The notes below the pieces were generated by a model, which did not search any database, was not told the origin of the DNA, and worked only from the letters and a program-made list of their open reading frames with translations. A stretch of 54,581 bases of DNA from Planctomyces sp. (GTDB taxonomy: Bacteria > Planctomycetota > Planctomycetia > Planctomycetales > Planctomycetaceae): contig SYJG01000283.1 in the NCBI GenBank assembly GCA_005798445.1, positions 1 to 54,581 on the forward strand. Reading direction: 5' to 3'. Position 1 is the first letter of the stretch, and each line of letters starts with the position of its first letter. Both the position numbers and the translations under genes were made by a program. Shown here one piece after another: positions 28,701 through 35,889 of the stretch.

Positions 28701-31700
28701 TCAACATCCCGGTCGTCGGAGGAGTCTCACCCGTGGATGGTTGCAAGTTCGACGGATTGTAGTTCAGTGCGAGGTTCGAGATCAGAATCGCCGTGACGTT
28801 GATGGGGACCGTGGCCCCATCATGTTTCTCGGCAGAGGTTCCGTTGACGGCGCGAGTGACCGTGAACATTGGCTGGGTTGGGACTGTCACATCAATCGCA
28901 GTGACAGTCATCTGCTCCTGTTCGACTTGGATTGTAAACGGCACTTTCGGCAAAGTGATCGGACTGGTGAGCGTCATGGTCAACTCGGTGTCCGCCATCA
29001 GCGAAGTCAATGTGCCGAGAATTCCCTGTCCACTCACGGCGTCCGACGTGGCAACCGTCACCATCAGATCTTGTGTGTTCGCGTCGTTGTCCGTGATGCC
29101 GAACAAACCAAATGCTGGCAGCACCAATGCGTCTTTGAGGTGAGCCACCTTCGTCGTGCCACCGAATGCGCGAGTGACCGTCAACGTGTTGCCCGACACG
29201 GCCGTGACTCGCATTTGTTCGGAATCAATCTGCACCGTCAGCGGCAGGACTTTTTGGAAGACGCTGCCGTCAACCACCACGATCGAAGTCTGAATGTTCG
29301 TGATATTGGCTGCGAGGGCGCTCGATCCATCTTCGTTGATCGTCAAATTCGCAATGTTATTGATCGTGGGCACGTCGCCGCTGGGTGCGACGGTGACCAG
29401 CAAGTCTCGAAAAGTCGTGTCGCTGAAGTCGGCTTCCCGAGTATCCAAATTGTTGTCCGAACCGCCGTCGAACACAGTCACTCTAATGACGGCAGCCCCA
29501 GACGTATTCGCTTTGGGAGTGAACCGAATCGAACCGGACGGATTTCCGTCGGTGTAGAAGACCGTAATCGGACCCGTCAGTGTCGGGTTGTCAGAAATGG
29601 CCACGACCTTCAGTTTTTGCCGCGCTCCGGCTCCTTCGCCGTCGCTGATGCCGCTCAGGGAAACGATCTGCTGCCCCGAACCTTCGGGAATCGTCAGCGT
29701 TCCCGGAACGGCGGGATTGGGCGAGATCACCGCCAAGGTCGGTAGATCGTTGACTGGCTTCACTTCGACGGGGATGTCGCGCGTGATGCTGAGGTTATCA
29801 AAGGAATCCGAATGAGCGACGACATCTTGAGCCAAATGCGCGGCCGCAGTCGTTCCGTCGATACCACGAGTGACTGTCAAACTATTCCCGCTAATACCCG
29901 TGACGCGCAGGGTCTCAGCGCCAATTCGAATCTTAAACGGCTGAACGACTTTGTCGTTGATCGGGTGGAACACTGCGTCCGTGCCATCTTCGCCGCGAAT
30001 GACCGTGAACGTATTGAACGCGACAACCGGATCATCGATGAAATGAGCCCCCTGCGACGTCCCGTCCTGGGCACGCAGAACTTGCAAGACGTTTCCATTC
30101 TTTCCGGTCACCAACAATACCTCGGCACCGATTCCGGTACCGATTCGGATCTTGTAGCCGGCTGTCGGTGTCGCGTTGGGGAATGCGGACGCGTCGTCCA
30201 GCGTGATCGTCGTCAAGGGCGGGGTGACCATCAACAGGTTAGCAACCAACTTATCGGTGGGAGTGCCCGTGACCGTCAGCACTTCGTTGCCGATTTGAAT
30301 CTTGAACGGGACCGACAGTGACGAGAATGGCGTCACATCGCTTAACGTGACCGTGGTGTCTGTTCCCGTCGCGGCTACGGCCAATTTATCGGTGAGGGGT
30401 GACAGATAGACTGCCGGATTTGCCACCGTAATCGTTGCGGCCGTGGCCGAAATGTTGGCGCTGAGCGCGGTTGCTTCTCCTGGCTTGAGATCTGGCCCAG
30501 CGTCGGTCAGGGTCACATGAAAGATGTCGAAGCCTGAGAGGTCTGCCGTCGGCTCGTAATTCAGCGGCCCGGCGTCCGCAGCAGTTGTGTACAAGTTCGG
30601 CTTCGTAAACAACGTCGTGTTGTTGTTCGTCACCGTGAACTGCAGGCTCTGAGTGCCCTCCCCAACACCAGCGGTCACCTGATTCAAATCCAACGACGAC
30701 AATGGCGTGTCTTCGTCGATGGTGATGGCCGATTCGAGCGGCACAAATGTGGGAGATTCCGTGACATCGAAGCGAAAAACGAGTCGCCGCGTTCCATTGT
30801 CCGAGGGAATACCCGGAGGGGCATTCAACACACCGTCCACGCCAGCGTCTTCCACGACGACTGTGATGAACGACGGCCCTCCCGCGCTGGTGTTGGTTTT
30901 GCCCGCAATGGGGCTGAGCTTCATGGTGGCGGTCTTGGCACCATCCACATAATCAATGGAGGGATCCGCAAGCAGCGCGGGGTTGCTACTCGTGGCGGTG
31001 ACTTTCAAGTTCTGATTCTCTTTGCCTCCGGCAGAGATCCCCTTTAGGGCGACATTGAACGGCAGCACATTCTTGGGGATGGAAATATCGGGAAGCGGGT
31101 TGATCGTGGGAACATCGTTCGTGGGCTTCACCGTGACATGGATCGTCTTCTTGATTTCGTTGTTATCGACCCGCGTCAACAAATCCTGATCGAATCCGGA
31201 ATCGACGACGGTGAGCGTGATGTTGGCTTCGCCGAAGCGATCCGTGTTGTTGGTGAAATTGAGAATCGCGAATCCGTTCGGTGAGACGTAGATGACTTGA
31301 GGGTCGGGAACGATCTCCGCGTTGTCACTGACGGCGATGACCTGCAGTTTTTGTAACTCGCCATCAAAGTGGCGGTCCAGAATGTCCACGATTCCGTCGC
31401 CGTTGACATCATCGGTGACGAATGCCCGTCCGCCACGATCCGTCAGACCAGTCAGCGGGAGCGGGTCGTTATTGACTGGCCCCGGGAGCGGAGAGCTATT
31501 GACCGTCAAGAGGTTCACATCCAGCCCGGCAAATTTTCCCGTGAACTCGACCCCAACAGCCGCTCCTGGCAACGAAGTTCCGCTGGTCTTGATGTCCGCG
31601 TTCGTCACGGACTGCAAGCGAACCAATGCATCGTGAACGCTGAGAGCTCCTGAAACGACGGGTGCCGCAAAGGCGACGGGATTGAGGATGGCCCGTTTTA

Positions 31701-34700
31701 GGTTCGCCGTCACGGTCACGGTTTGATTGCCTTGCTCCAGCGTCGAGATGCTGATGATTGGCCGCGGAAAACTGGGAGTCAGATTGTTATCACCCGTCAG
31801 AACAATCAACTGAGGATGATTGAGGTCGCCAGCCGGTCCTGAAAACGTGACGACAAACCGAGTGAATGGAAAGTTGGGGTCTTCCTGGACGGTCACACCG
31901 GTCAAGAAGGGAGCGTCAATGATCTGCAAGGCACTTTCAATATTATCGGCGGTGAGGCTGCCATCGGCTTGATCGTATTGGATGGGTTGCGTTGTGAAGG
32001 AACGCGACGGCTGGAAGTTGAATCCGTCACTGAAGGTCAGTTGGAACGTTCCACCGGTCGCTCCAAAGATGTCAATCTGCTGGCGTTCGTCGTTCGTCAA
32101 TGTTGCGCTGTTGAGTTGGTTGACCGGCGTCGGCGGGTTCACGGGAAAACTGATCGCCGGAACGTTTTGGTGCGCGTACTGGCCAGTAAATTCGATCGTG
32201 GCCGGACTCGACGATAATGGGCCACCAATCACGATGATGTCGCCCGGATTGATAATGTTTCCGGGCAAAGCCTCGAGTGCCGCTTGGATTGCTTCCGCAT
32301 CGGCGTCGTAGGGAATCGGGGCGGTCGTGGCCCCACCGAACACCAAACGGTACGTGCCACCTTTGGGGCCGGTCCCATTCACATTGAAGTTACTGCCGTT
32401 GAACTGCAACCTCTGAATTTGGTTTCCGGTCAGGCCACCATTGTCGGATGTCAAATTGTCGAGGTTCAACTTACCCAGCGTGTTGATGAACCTGATCGAC
32501 ACCGGCGCTGTTCCCAATGGACCACCGAGCACCTCCACTCCCGAAGGACCGACCACAGGAAGTGCGGCGAGAGCATTCTTGATCTCGAAGGAGTCCGCGT
32601 TGTAGGCAATGACGCCCGTCGTCAGGATCTGTGACACTCGCGATTGGTCCAAATGCAGCGGCGCGATGGTGGTGCCATTGACGCCACGATTGACGAGCAA
32701 TTGATCGCCAAAGACTCCCGTCACCAACATGTCTTCAGAGCCGATCCGAATTCCATACGGCTGGAACGGCGTCGCAGAGCTCAATACCTGGGGATCGACA
32801 ACCGTGATGATGTCGTCGATCTGCGTCACGCTCGGGAACACGCCGGGAACGAAAGGGACGCCAGGGATGCCGCTGGGGACTAAGCCGTCGCCATGTGCCG
32901 CAATCGAGGTTCCATTCACGCCGCGGACCACCGTCAGGGTGGTCCCAACGACTCTTGTGACAAACATGTCTTCGCGGTCAACCCGGATCGTGAAGTGGTT
33001 GTCAACGGCATCATTTGCCAGATGCGAGGCAAGTGCGGTCCCGTCTTGAGCACGCTGAACGGTTAGGGTCGTGGTAGCGGGGGTGAGCCCGTCGCCCACG
33101 GATGTAACGGTCATCACTTCGCTGCCGACCAGAATCTTGAAGGGGATGGTGAGCGGTAAGAATGCCGCCACAGAGTTGAGCGAGAGGATCGTATCGGTAG
33201 CGAGACTACCCACGCTGCTAGACAAGGAGTCTGTCGCGACGGATGGGAAGACCCCACTGGCATTCGTTGCCGTGATCGTCGTGGCGAGGTTGTCAATATC
33301 CGCGAGGAGCGGTGTCGACGGCGGTGCGTCCAAATCCGCTGGCTCGTTCAGGGCGGTCGTGCGTTGTTCGATGACGTTGGCAAAATCGGGATGCGCCGCC
33401 GGCGTGGTCCCGTGATAGCCGCGCTCGACTTTGAGAATCGCGCGGAAGGGATTCCCGCTGACCGGCGTGAAGGTGACATCTTTGACGAGCATCTCCTCGG
33501 CAGTCGTCCCAATCACGTCGATGGGATTCGCGAGCGATCCGTTGTGCGCGGGTGCATTCGCCCTACGATCGACCGTCAACACTGGCTGGGTTGGGAAGGT
33601 CAAATCAACAGCAGTGACGGTCATCTGCTCCTGTTCGACTTGAATGATGAACGGTGTCGGCGGAAGAAACGTGATCGGATTCGTGAGTGACAGCATCTCC
33701 GTCGTCGCCAAGATTGTCGCCGCCATCGCCGAATTCAATGTTCCCAGAATGCTCGATCCGACCGAAATCACATACGGGACGAATGGAGTGGCCACCGTCG
33801 GGAAACCAATGGTGTCATCAACCGTGATATCCATCACCTCCCCCGCCGTGGCGGTGGGGATCGCATCATCCAGGCTAGTGACCGCGCCGATGTTGTTGGC
33901 AAAGGTCAGCGTGAAATTCCCGCCAGTCGCGTTGCTGGACAGGCTCAGAGTTTCATCACGACTCACCGTGGCCGGTGCATCGTAGGGAATCAAATCGGAT
34001 GTGTAGGAGTGCGTGCCGTCGTTGAAGGTCAGCGTGAAAGCCCCCCCAAACGTCGTCACGGGCGTGATGCTGACGAGTTGTTGTTCATTGCCGATGGGCG
34101 ACGATCCACCACCGGCGGTGATGCCTGTCACCGTCACCGCGGTGACTCCCGCGAGATCATCTTCGTAGAGCACCACCGCGTTGATCAGCGTGACCGTTGT
34201 GTTGGAAACGTGCGTTGCAATCGTGGTCCCGTTCACTGCGCGTGTCACCGCAAACGTGCTCGTGCCATCGGGGTTCAACACCACGCTCGTGACCCGCATT
34301 CGTTCGTTTTCGACTTGAACCTCGAAATTGGGATTGGCGGTGGGCGGAAAGCGACTGCCATCGGCGACCGTCAGTGAGGAATCCGTCACTTGATTGTCGG
34401 CCGTTAGTTTCGTGGTGGCCGATTGAACGTCATCGACCGTGGGTGTGTCATTGGCCGGCGACACCGTAAATGTAAATGTCACTGATCGGGTGATGTTGTC
34501 GCGAGTCGCTGGAAAATTCGTGATCGTGAGGTTGCCGGTATCCGAGTCGTAGAATTTACCGACAATGTTATCCACTCCGCCGTCTTCGATCGTGACGGTG
34601 ATTGTCGCGCTGTTGTCTCCACTCTTCAAAACCGCGACTGGTGCCCCTTTCACCGGATTGATGATGAGTTTTCCAATCTTCGACATGTTCACGTCATCGT

Positions 34701-35466
34701 ATTTGACAGTCGGAATTCCCGTGAGAAAGGGATTTGTGGTGCCGAAGTTGGGATCGACATAGACCAAACGATTTTGCCCGTTGTTCTTTGGGTTATCCGC
34801 CCCCCCTCCGGCGGTGATGCCGGTCAAGTCAATGGACACCTGCGGCGTGTCTTCCATCACAGAGACGTTGGAAATGGCATCGATCGAAGGAACGTCATTC
34901 AACCGGACGGGAATGTCGAGTGTCCTGAAACCATCCGTCACCGTGATCGTCGTTGATCCATACAGAGCGGATCCTGGAGCGAAACGCACATAGGCTTCTG
35001 GCGACAGTGACTCTTGAAAAACATCCAGATCCGGGCTGGTCGAATTCGATAACGGGCGAACGATATTGAACCCGTCATTGAATTGAGTGATGTCGTTTGG
35101 CTGCGGATTGATAAACGCCCTAATGTCCGGGTTTGCGGAGAAGAATATTCCGCCACCAAATATACCACCGTCGGAAAAGGAGAGCGTGATCTGCGAGGGA
35201 TCCAAGGAATCTGGAACGTCCGTTTGAACCTCAGAAAAATTCGGTTCGCCCGAAGCCGCGGACGAATGCGAAATCAACATTGGCGAGATGACCGCATTGG
35301 GCACGGGTGGAAACTGGAATAAAAAAGCGGGCAATGCTCTCTCTTCCAGACGTTCCGTGCTTTGAGTCAAGTCGTAACGTCGACTTTTGCGGAGCTGTGC
35401 GCTGTTCTTGCGGTGAGAAAGGCCAGCAGCCTTTTTGAACGACTCAAGCCATGAAGACAGAAACAT
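22777..35466 (-). CDS. Giant LEPR-XLL protein (cadherin/Ig-like, nested modules, RTX), 4,229 aa
   Basis: The frame is open to 35718, but ATG 35466 is chosen: it follows AGGGAG at 7 bases and gives MFLSSWLESFKKAA, matching the start of the neighbouring giant protein, with LEERALP at 40-46. The body is a chain of cadherin/Ig-like units with the linker NDxPTL and motifs such as VVVEDAGVDGVL. There are also GGTYRLVF...IPYDADAEAIQAALEALP-type domains (about 480-1300), and a true cadherin-like unit (ILENSEDGTEVL) near 3320-3425. RTX nonapeptides occupy about 3620-4190. About 18 copies of the VDSE-type module sit in loops of these domains, several nested. The last residues (AAAFEIDYHGIFDALIALRS) lack the INE-F ending of the other RTX proteins here. 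Function unknown; probably an adhesive or structural surface protein. Confidence 0.92.
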   Translation of the reverse strand: MFLSSWLESFKKAAGLSHRKNSAQLRKSRRYDLTQSTERLEERALPAFLFQFPPVPNAVISPMLISHSSAASGEPNFSEVQTDVPDSLDPSQITLSFSDGGIFGGGIFFSANPDIRAFINPQPNDITQFNDGFNIVRPLSNSTSPDLDVFQESLSPEAYVRFAPGSALYGSTTITVTDGFRTLDIPVRLNDVPSIDAISNVSVMEDTPQVSIDLTGITAGGGADNPKNNGQNRLVYVDPNFGTTNPFLTGIPTVKYDDVNMSKIGKLIINPVKGAPVAVLKSGDNSATITVTIEDGGVDNIVGKFYDSDTGNLTITNFPATRDNITRSVTFTFTVSPANDTPTVDDVQSATTKLTADNQVTDSSLTVADGSRFPPTANPNFEVQVENERMRVTSVVLNPDGTSTFAVTRAVNGTTIATHVSNTTVTLINAVVLYEDDLAGVTAVTVTGITAGGGSSPIGNEQQLVSITPVTTFGGAFTLTFNDGTHSYTSDLIPYDAPATVSRDETLSLSSNATGGNFTLTFANNIGAVTSLDDAIPTATAGEVMDITVDDTIGFPTVATPFVPYVISVGSSILGTLNSAMAATILATTEMLSLTNPITFLPPTPFIIQVEQEQMTVTAVDLTFPTQPVLTVDRRANAPAHNGSLANPIDVIGTTAEEMLVKDVTFTPVSGNPFRAILKVERGYHGTTPAAHPDFANVIEQRTTALNEPADLDAPPSTPLLADIDNLATTITATNASGVFPSVATDSLSSSVGSLATDTILSLNSVAAFLPLTIPFKILVGSEVMTVTSVGDGLTPATTTLTVQRAQDGTALASHLANDAVDNHFTIRVDREDMFVTRVVGTTLTVVRGVNGTSIAAHGDGLVPSGIPGVPFVPGVFPSVTQIDDIITVVDPQVLSSATPFQPYGIRIGSEDMLVTGVFGDQLLVNRGVNGTTIAPLHLDQSRVSQILTTGVIAYNADSFEIKNALAALPVVGPSGVEVLGGPLGTAPVSIRFINTLGKLNLDNLTSDNGGLTGNQIQRLQFNGSNFNVNGTGPKGGTYRLVFGGATTAPIPYDADAEAIQAALEALPGNIINPGDIIVIGGPLSSSPATIEFTGQYAHQNVPAISFPVNPPTPVNQLNSATLTNDERQQIDIFGATGGTFQLTFSDGFNFQPSRSFTTQPIQYDQADGSLTADNIESALQIIDAPFLTGVTVQEDPNFPFTRFVVTFSGPAGDLNHPQLIVLTGDNNLTPSFPRPIISISTLEQGNQTVTVTANLKRAILNPVAFAAPVVSGALSVHDALVRLQSVTNADIKTSGTSLPGAAVGVEFTGKFAGLDVNLLTVNSSPLPGPVNNDPLPLTGLTDRGGRAFVTDDVNGDGIVDILDRHFDGELQKLQVIAVSDNAEIVPDPQVIYVSPNGFAILNFTNNTDRFGEANITLTVVDSGFDQDLLTRVDNNEIKKTIHVTVKPTNDVPTINPLPDISIPKNVLPFNVALKGISAGGKENQNLKVTATSSNPALLADPSIDYVDGAKTATMKLSPIAGKTNTSAGGPSFITVVVEDAGVDGVLNAPPGIPSDNGTRRLVFRFDVTESPTFVPLESAITIDEDTPLSSLDLNQVTAGVGEGTQSLQFTVTNNNTTLFTKPNLYTTAADAGPLNYEPTADLSGFDIFHVTLTDAGPDLKPGEATALSANISATAATITVANPAVYLSPLTDKLAVAATGTDTTVTLSDVTPFSSLSVPFKIQIGNEVLTVTGTPTDKLVANLLMVTPPLTTITLDDASAFPNATPTAGYKIRIGTGIGAEVLLVTGKNGNVLQVLRAQDGTSQGAHFIDDPVVAFNTFTVIRGEDGTDAVFHPINDKVVQPFKIRIGAETLRVTGISGNSLTVTRGIDGTTAAAHLAQDVVAHSDSFDNLSITRDIPVEVKPVNDLPTLAVISPNPAVPGTLTIPEGSGQQIVSLSGISDGEGAGARQKLKVVAISDNPTLTGPITVFYTDGNPSGSIRFTPKANTSGAAVIRVTVFDGGSDNNLDTREADFSDTTFRDLLVTVAPSGDVPTINNIANLTINEDGSSALAANITNIQTSIVVVDGSVFQKVLPLTVQIDSEQMRVTAVSGNTLTVTRAFGGTTKVAHLKDALVLPAFGLFGITDNDANTQDLMVTVATSDAVSGQGILGTLTSLMADTELTMTLTSPITLPKVPFTIQVEQEQMTVTAIDVTVPTQPMFTVTRAVNGTSAEKHDGATVPINVTAILISNLALNYNPSNLQPSTGETPPTTGMLTFVPGADRFGTASIVVTVTDGGADELLGIDLLAAEVLDSDGSVLVANASRFPSAPGFNIRINKEEMTVTGITPDTLPGVGATFTVDRNVNGLLVVPAHLAGAVVSAPNTAADNLTKTRTINVTVNPVNDKPNITTINGTSVVNTSKVTLPPIPEGAPLQTVNLTGIDAGRFEPFAPVNALNYLVLSATSNNTALIPNPTVANTVPDTNATISFTPVAFKSGKATLTVAIMDGGLDGKIGTASDNATTTKTIEVTVNPVNDLPTLNPIALPNSTLASAVSSPTVTTITLANATAFPASGTPNFTIQVDNEQMTVTAVSGNTFTVLRNANGTTAAKHAAGAVVTIALPSNKLDGAMTDTDTEIFLTDASAFPASATPNFTIQVDYEQMTVTQVTGNNFTVVRKANGTVAATHDVDAPVTFVWPTGTLASAVTAVVSPTVNTITVANPAAFPVSGTPNFTVQVDNEQMTVTKVTGNLFTVLREANGTTAAAHAVGAAVTKLLLEDSGENSVPLTGITAGPLESQKLKVTPLVLSDSLGPIFLGGTLANDVSSKLVNTITLLDFDVSAFPKSATPNFTIQLGDEQMTVTGTPTNSLFAAAPIGALTVTLTDASAFPTATPASPYKIRIDSEVMLVTGKADNVLTVERAQDGTLEQDHAVATASSVVAFNTFTVQRRANGTVAGTPIAGTAVDFVGSALISHVAVDYSSANPTGTLRYTPREDVFGSATIRVAVEDSGPDGVLGTSGFLAADISDIATTVTLTNAAGFPTSATPNFDIKIGNEVMTVIGVAGNILTVAARPLGVAHTRGEVVLQGTSFDNAVYFRDFLVNVNNVADAPTLDSPSDFVFIEDVSVDPNVTLTGISDSDLNSQILSITATAADDDSSAFLNGTEIPVVFTQDPLTPPSLALQTAVLRFDAVLPVVPDPLVSGTTLITVVITDADGTSITKTFKYQVASTATNDPPTLDPIADVVRDEKPTAIPISISLAGIAEGPGGTESTQELTIEVSSDDEEVIPSPGLITYVDGDGTATFELIPNAHEFGVVNITVRVTDDDTIDGNVTFFERTFKVTINPVNDAPTLADGTASILENSEDGTEVLTLDFEDIDTPANLLSFSILSGNTDDAFSVDRNGVLRVANSAALDFETKAEYTLQVKVADNSLVAPTGLSKTATIVVSVADDFESLTIEPENWLGTPGLTLVRTTGPLGDKLHVRNSSTGQDVIPARDPNFLTEIVVNGRSNFADVLTLDYVGGDPVPTGASGLVFDGDGMNDTIRIVNAGFDQLETEFSSANSASITDPDSIFGPIELLGVETIRFDASVVASELKFVFDSASDVVTVSDDGVSTNHVSKFSSITSPTVFFPTLSRLSINVGNGDNSVLLNSLEDPSSGPTPGPDVTVHGGTGNDLFKATTAFGRDLELLGGAGHDTLIGGSGDDFLRGEAGNDALTGSSGSDDMDGGSGVSEINTLVETANENMTLNGTSLTVGLVTDSAVSNFQFAVLTGGSSGNEIDATGFGGKATINGAGGNDILTGSGNGDVLTGGEGDDEINGGGGTDTLKETGDVNFVLTDSNLSGFKLSGPVLSALGSDTLNNIVFAVLIGGASRNTLNAAAFTGSVTLQGGAENDVLIGGNGDDSLSGDTGNDTLSGNGGTNTLNGGADIDQVFESGNVDFTFLSPTQLSGLGIDDLIAIETAKLIGGDDENTLDAHLFTGKTTLQGGDSADKLIGGTNADVLEGGGGDDSLTGGLGDDTFNGGAGLRDTIMESGVSSLSMTPTTMSGRGSDKLIPNTIEAAELIGTSGNDTISGGTFAGTMIIRGLAGQDKLTGGAGDDQIDGGDEFTPVVGGKVKGDTISGGKGNDTILGGAGDDSISGGDGNDAIDGEAGNDTISGDIGSDILIGGIGKDSINGGTGADKLWSGAFDPDSPILEDFDIDKLISGTGADADVISGIGSDVLTDASNTAAEKAAAFEIDYHGIFDALIALRS
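22900..24600 (-). repeat. RTX nonapeptide repeats of the 4,229-aa protein
   Basis: Blocks of GGxGxDxL repeats alternate with a recurring ~70-residue spacer (of the type SNFQFAVLTGGSSGNEIDA and IETAKLIGGDDENTLDA). Each RTX block plus spacer looks like a duplicated super-repeat, seen at least five times. The final block ends about 40 residues before the stop. Confidence 0.88.
26275..26463 (-). repeat. VDSE-type module, single copy
   Basis: FPTSATPNFDIKIGNEVMTV is followed by GNILTVAARPLGVAH. The second half is shortened and the NGTT element is lost. It interrupts a cadherin-like unit between EDSGPDGVLGTSG and SFDNAVYFRDFLVNV. Confidence 0.7.
26640..27082 (-). repeat. Nested pair of VDSE-type modules
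   Basis: The outer copy starts at GTLANDVSSKL and reads FTIQLGDEQMTVTGTP. It is then interrupted at 26938 by a complete inner copy (about 26713-26938; YKIRIDSEVMLVTGK, VLTVERAQDGT), and resumes at 26712 with FNTFTVQRRANGT. The two halves of the outer copy join without loss if the inner one is removed. Confidence 0.82.
27200..27890 (-). repeat. Three tandem VDSE-type modules
   Basis: Three closely similar copies (NFTIQVDNEQMTVTAV, NFTIQVDYEQMTVTQV, NFTVQVDNEQMTVTKV), each followed by FTVxRxANGT and a His. They sit between NDLPTLNPIALPNST and LLEDSGENSVPLTGITAG, which would otherwise form one continuous cadherin-like linker. DNA similarity between the copies is high, so tandem duplication is likely recent. 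Confidence 0.82.
28385..29330 (-). repeat. Three dispersed VDSE-type modules
   Basis: Single copies near 28385-28610 (FNIRINKEEMTVTGI), 28790-29020 (FTIQVEQEQMTVTAI) and 29110-29330 (LTVQIDSEQMRVTAV), in one or two adjacent cadherin-like units. The 29110-29330 copy separates TINEDGSS from FGITDNDANTQDLMVTVAT, which in uninterrupted units are contiguous. Confidence 0.75.
29805..30470 (-). repeat. Triple-nested VDSE-type modules
   Basis: The outer copy starts ATITVANPAVYLSP (30403-30470) and finishes QPFKIRIGAETLRVTG...RGIDGTTAAAH (29805-29943). Inside it is a middle copy: LTDKLAVAATGTDTT...VLTVTGTP (30259-30402) and FNTFTVIRGEDGTDAVFH (29944-30018). Inside that is an inner copy (30019-30258; YKIRIGTGIGAEVLLVTGK, LRAQDGTSQGAH). 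The middle/inner junction residues (TVTGTP and FNTFTV) are the same as in the nested pair at 26640-27082. Confidence 0.82.
32625..33895 (-). repeat. Five VDSE-type modules (two nested pairs and one single) in one host loop
   Basis: A GGxFTLTF...IxYNADxxxIxxALxALP-type host domain is cut after GGNFTLTFANN (about 33897-33925) and resumes at VIAYNADSFEIKNALAALP (from about 32617 downward). The insert of roughly 420 residues holds a nested pair (outer halves PYVISVG / GTTAEEMLVKDV), a second nested pair (outer halves GVFPSVATD / HFTIRVDREDMFVT) and a single copy (YGIRIGSEDMLVTGV). Confidence 0.75.
34180..34400 (-). repeat. VDSE-type module, first copy
   Basis: FEVQVENERMRVTSV, then FAVTRAVNGTTIATH, directly after the linker NDTPTVDDVQSATTK in the first third of the cadherin-like units. 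Confidence 0.75.
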
Positions 35467-35889
35467 CGAGTGACTCCCTGACGTTGCGAGGAGCGCAGCC
35501 GGACACGTTCCAGAAAAAATCGAACGACGCTGCAACTCCATCATGTTGGCCCGCGGGGACACAGCCTGTCCTCGCTTGTCCAAAATACCCGGCTGTTGGA
35601 GGGTGGGAAAGGCGGCTCCGGCAAATTTCTCCACGTTGTCCGCCGGGACGCCGCGACACAGCGGGAACGACGATCTCGACACGTTGAGAGGTTTTGTCAG
35701 TCCCGCCTGTCGCAGCAATTGGTGAATCTCGATTCCTCGAATTCCGTGGCCTCACGCAAAATCGAGCTCAAGTCCCGGATTCATCCCGCGCACCGAAAAC
35801 CGGGGGGCATGCTGTTGCGTACGGAATCGTCCTCCGAGATCGGAGGATCGCTCGTTGTCGCTAGCCTTTGCCACCTGTAGATTGTCCCC
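35467..35889. other. Divergent intergenic region
   Basis: Separates the giant minus-strand gene (start 35466) from the plus-strand radical SAM gene (start 35890), so promoters for both should be here. The only structure I see is a palindrome, TCCTCCGA/TCGGAGGA, at 35830-35847. It lies 43 bp before the radical SAM start. The open frame that extends the giant gene upstream to 35718 shows no domain. Confidence 0.5.

Noticed and set aside
7400-34400. The giant genes as assembly artefacts caused by repeats
   Set aside because: Both frames stay open over 12-18 kb, module copies differ from each other, and host domains rejoin in frame. Collapse or expansion of the closest tandem copies (27200-27890, FG-GAP array) cannot be excluded.
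35467-35718. N-terminal extension of the 4,229-aa protein
   Set aside because: The start at 35466 has a good Shine-Dalgarno and matches the N-termini of the other LEPR-XLL proteins; the 84 extra residues show no motif.
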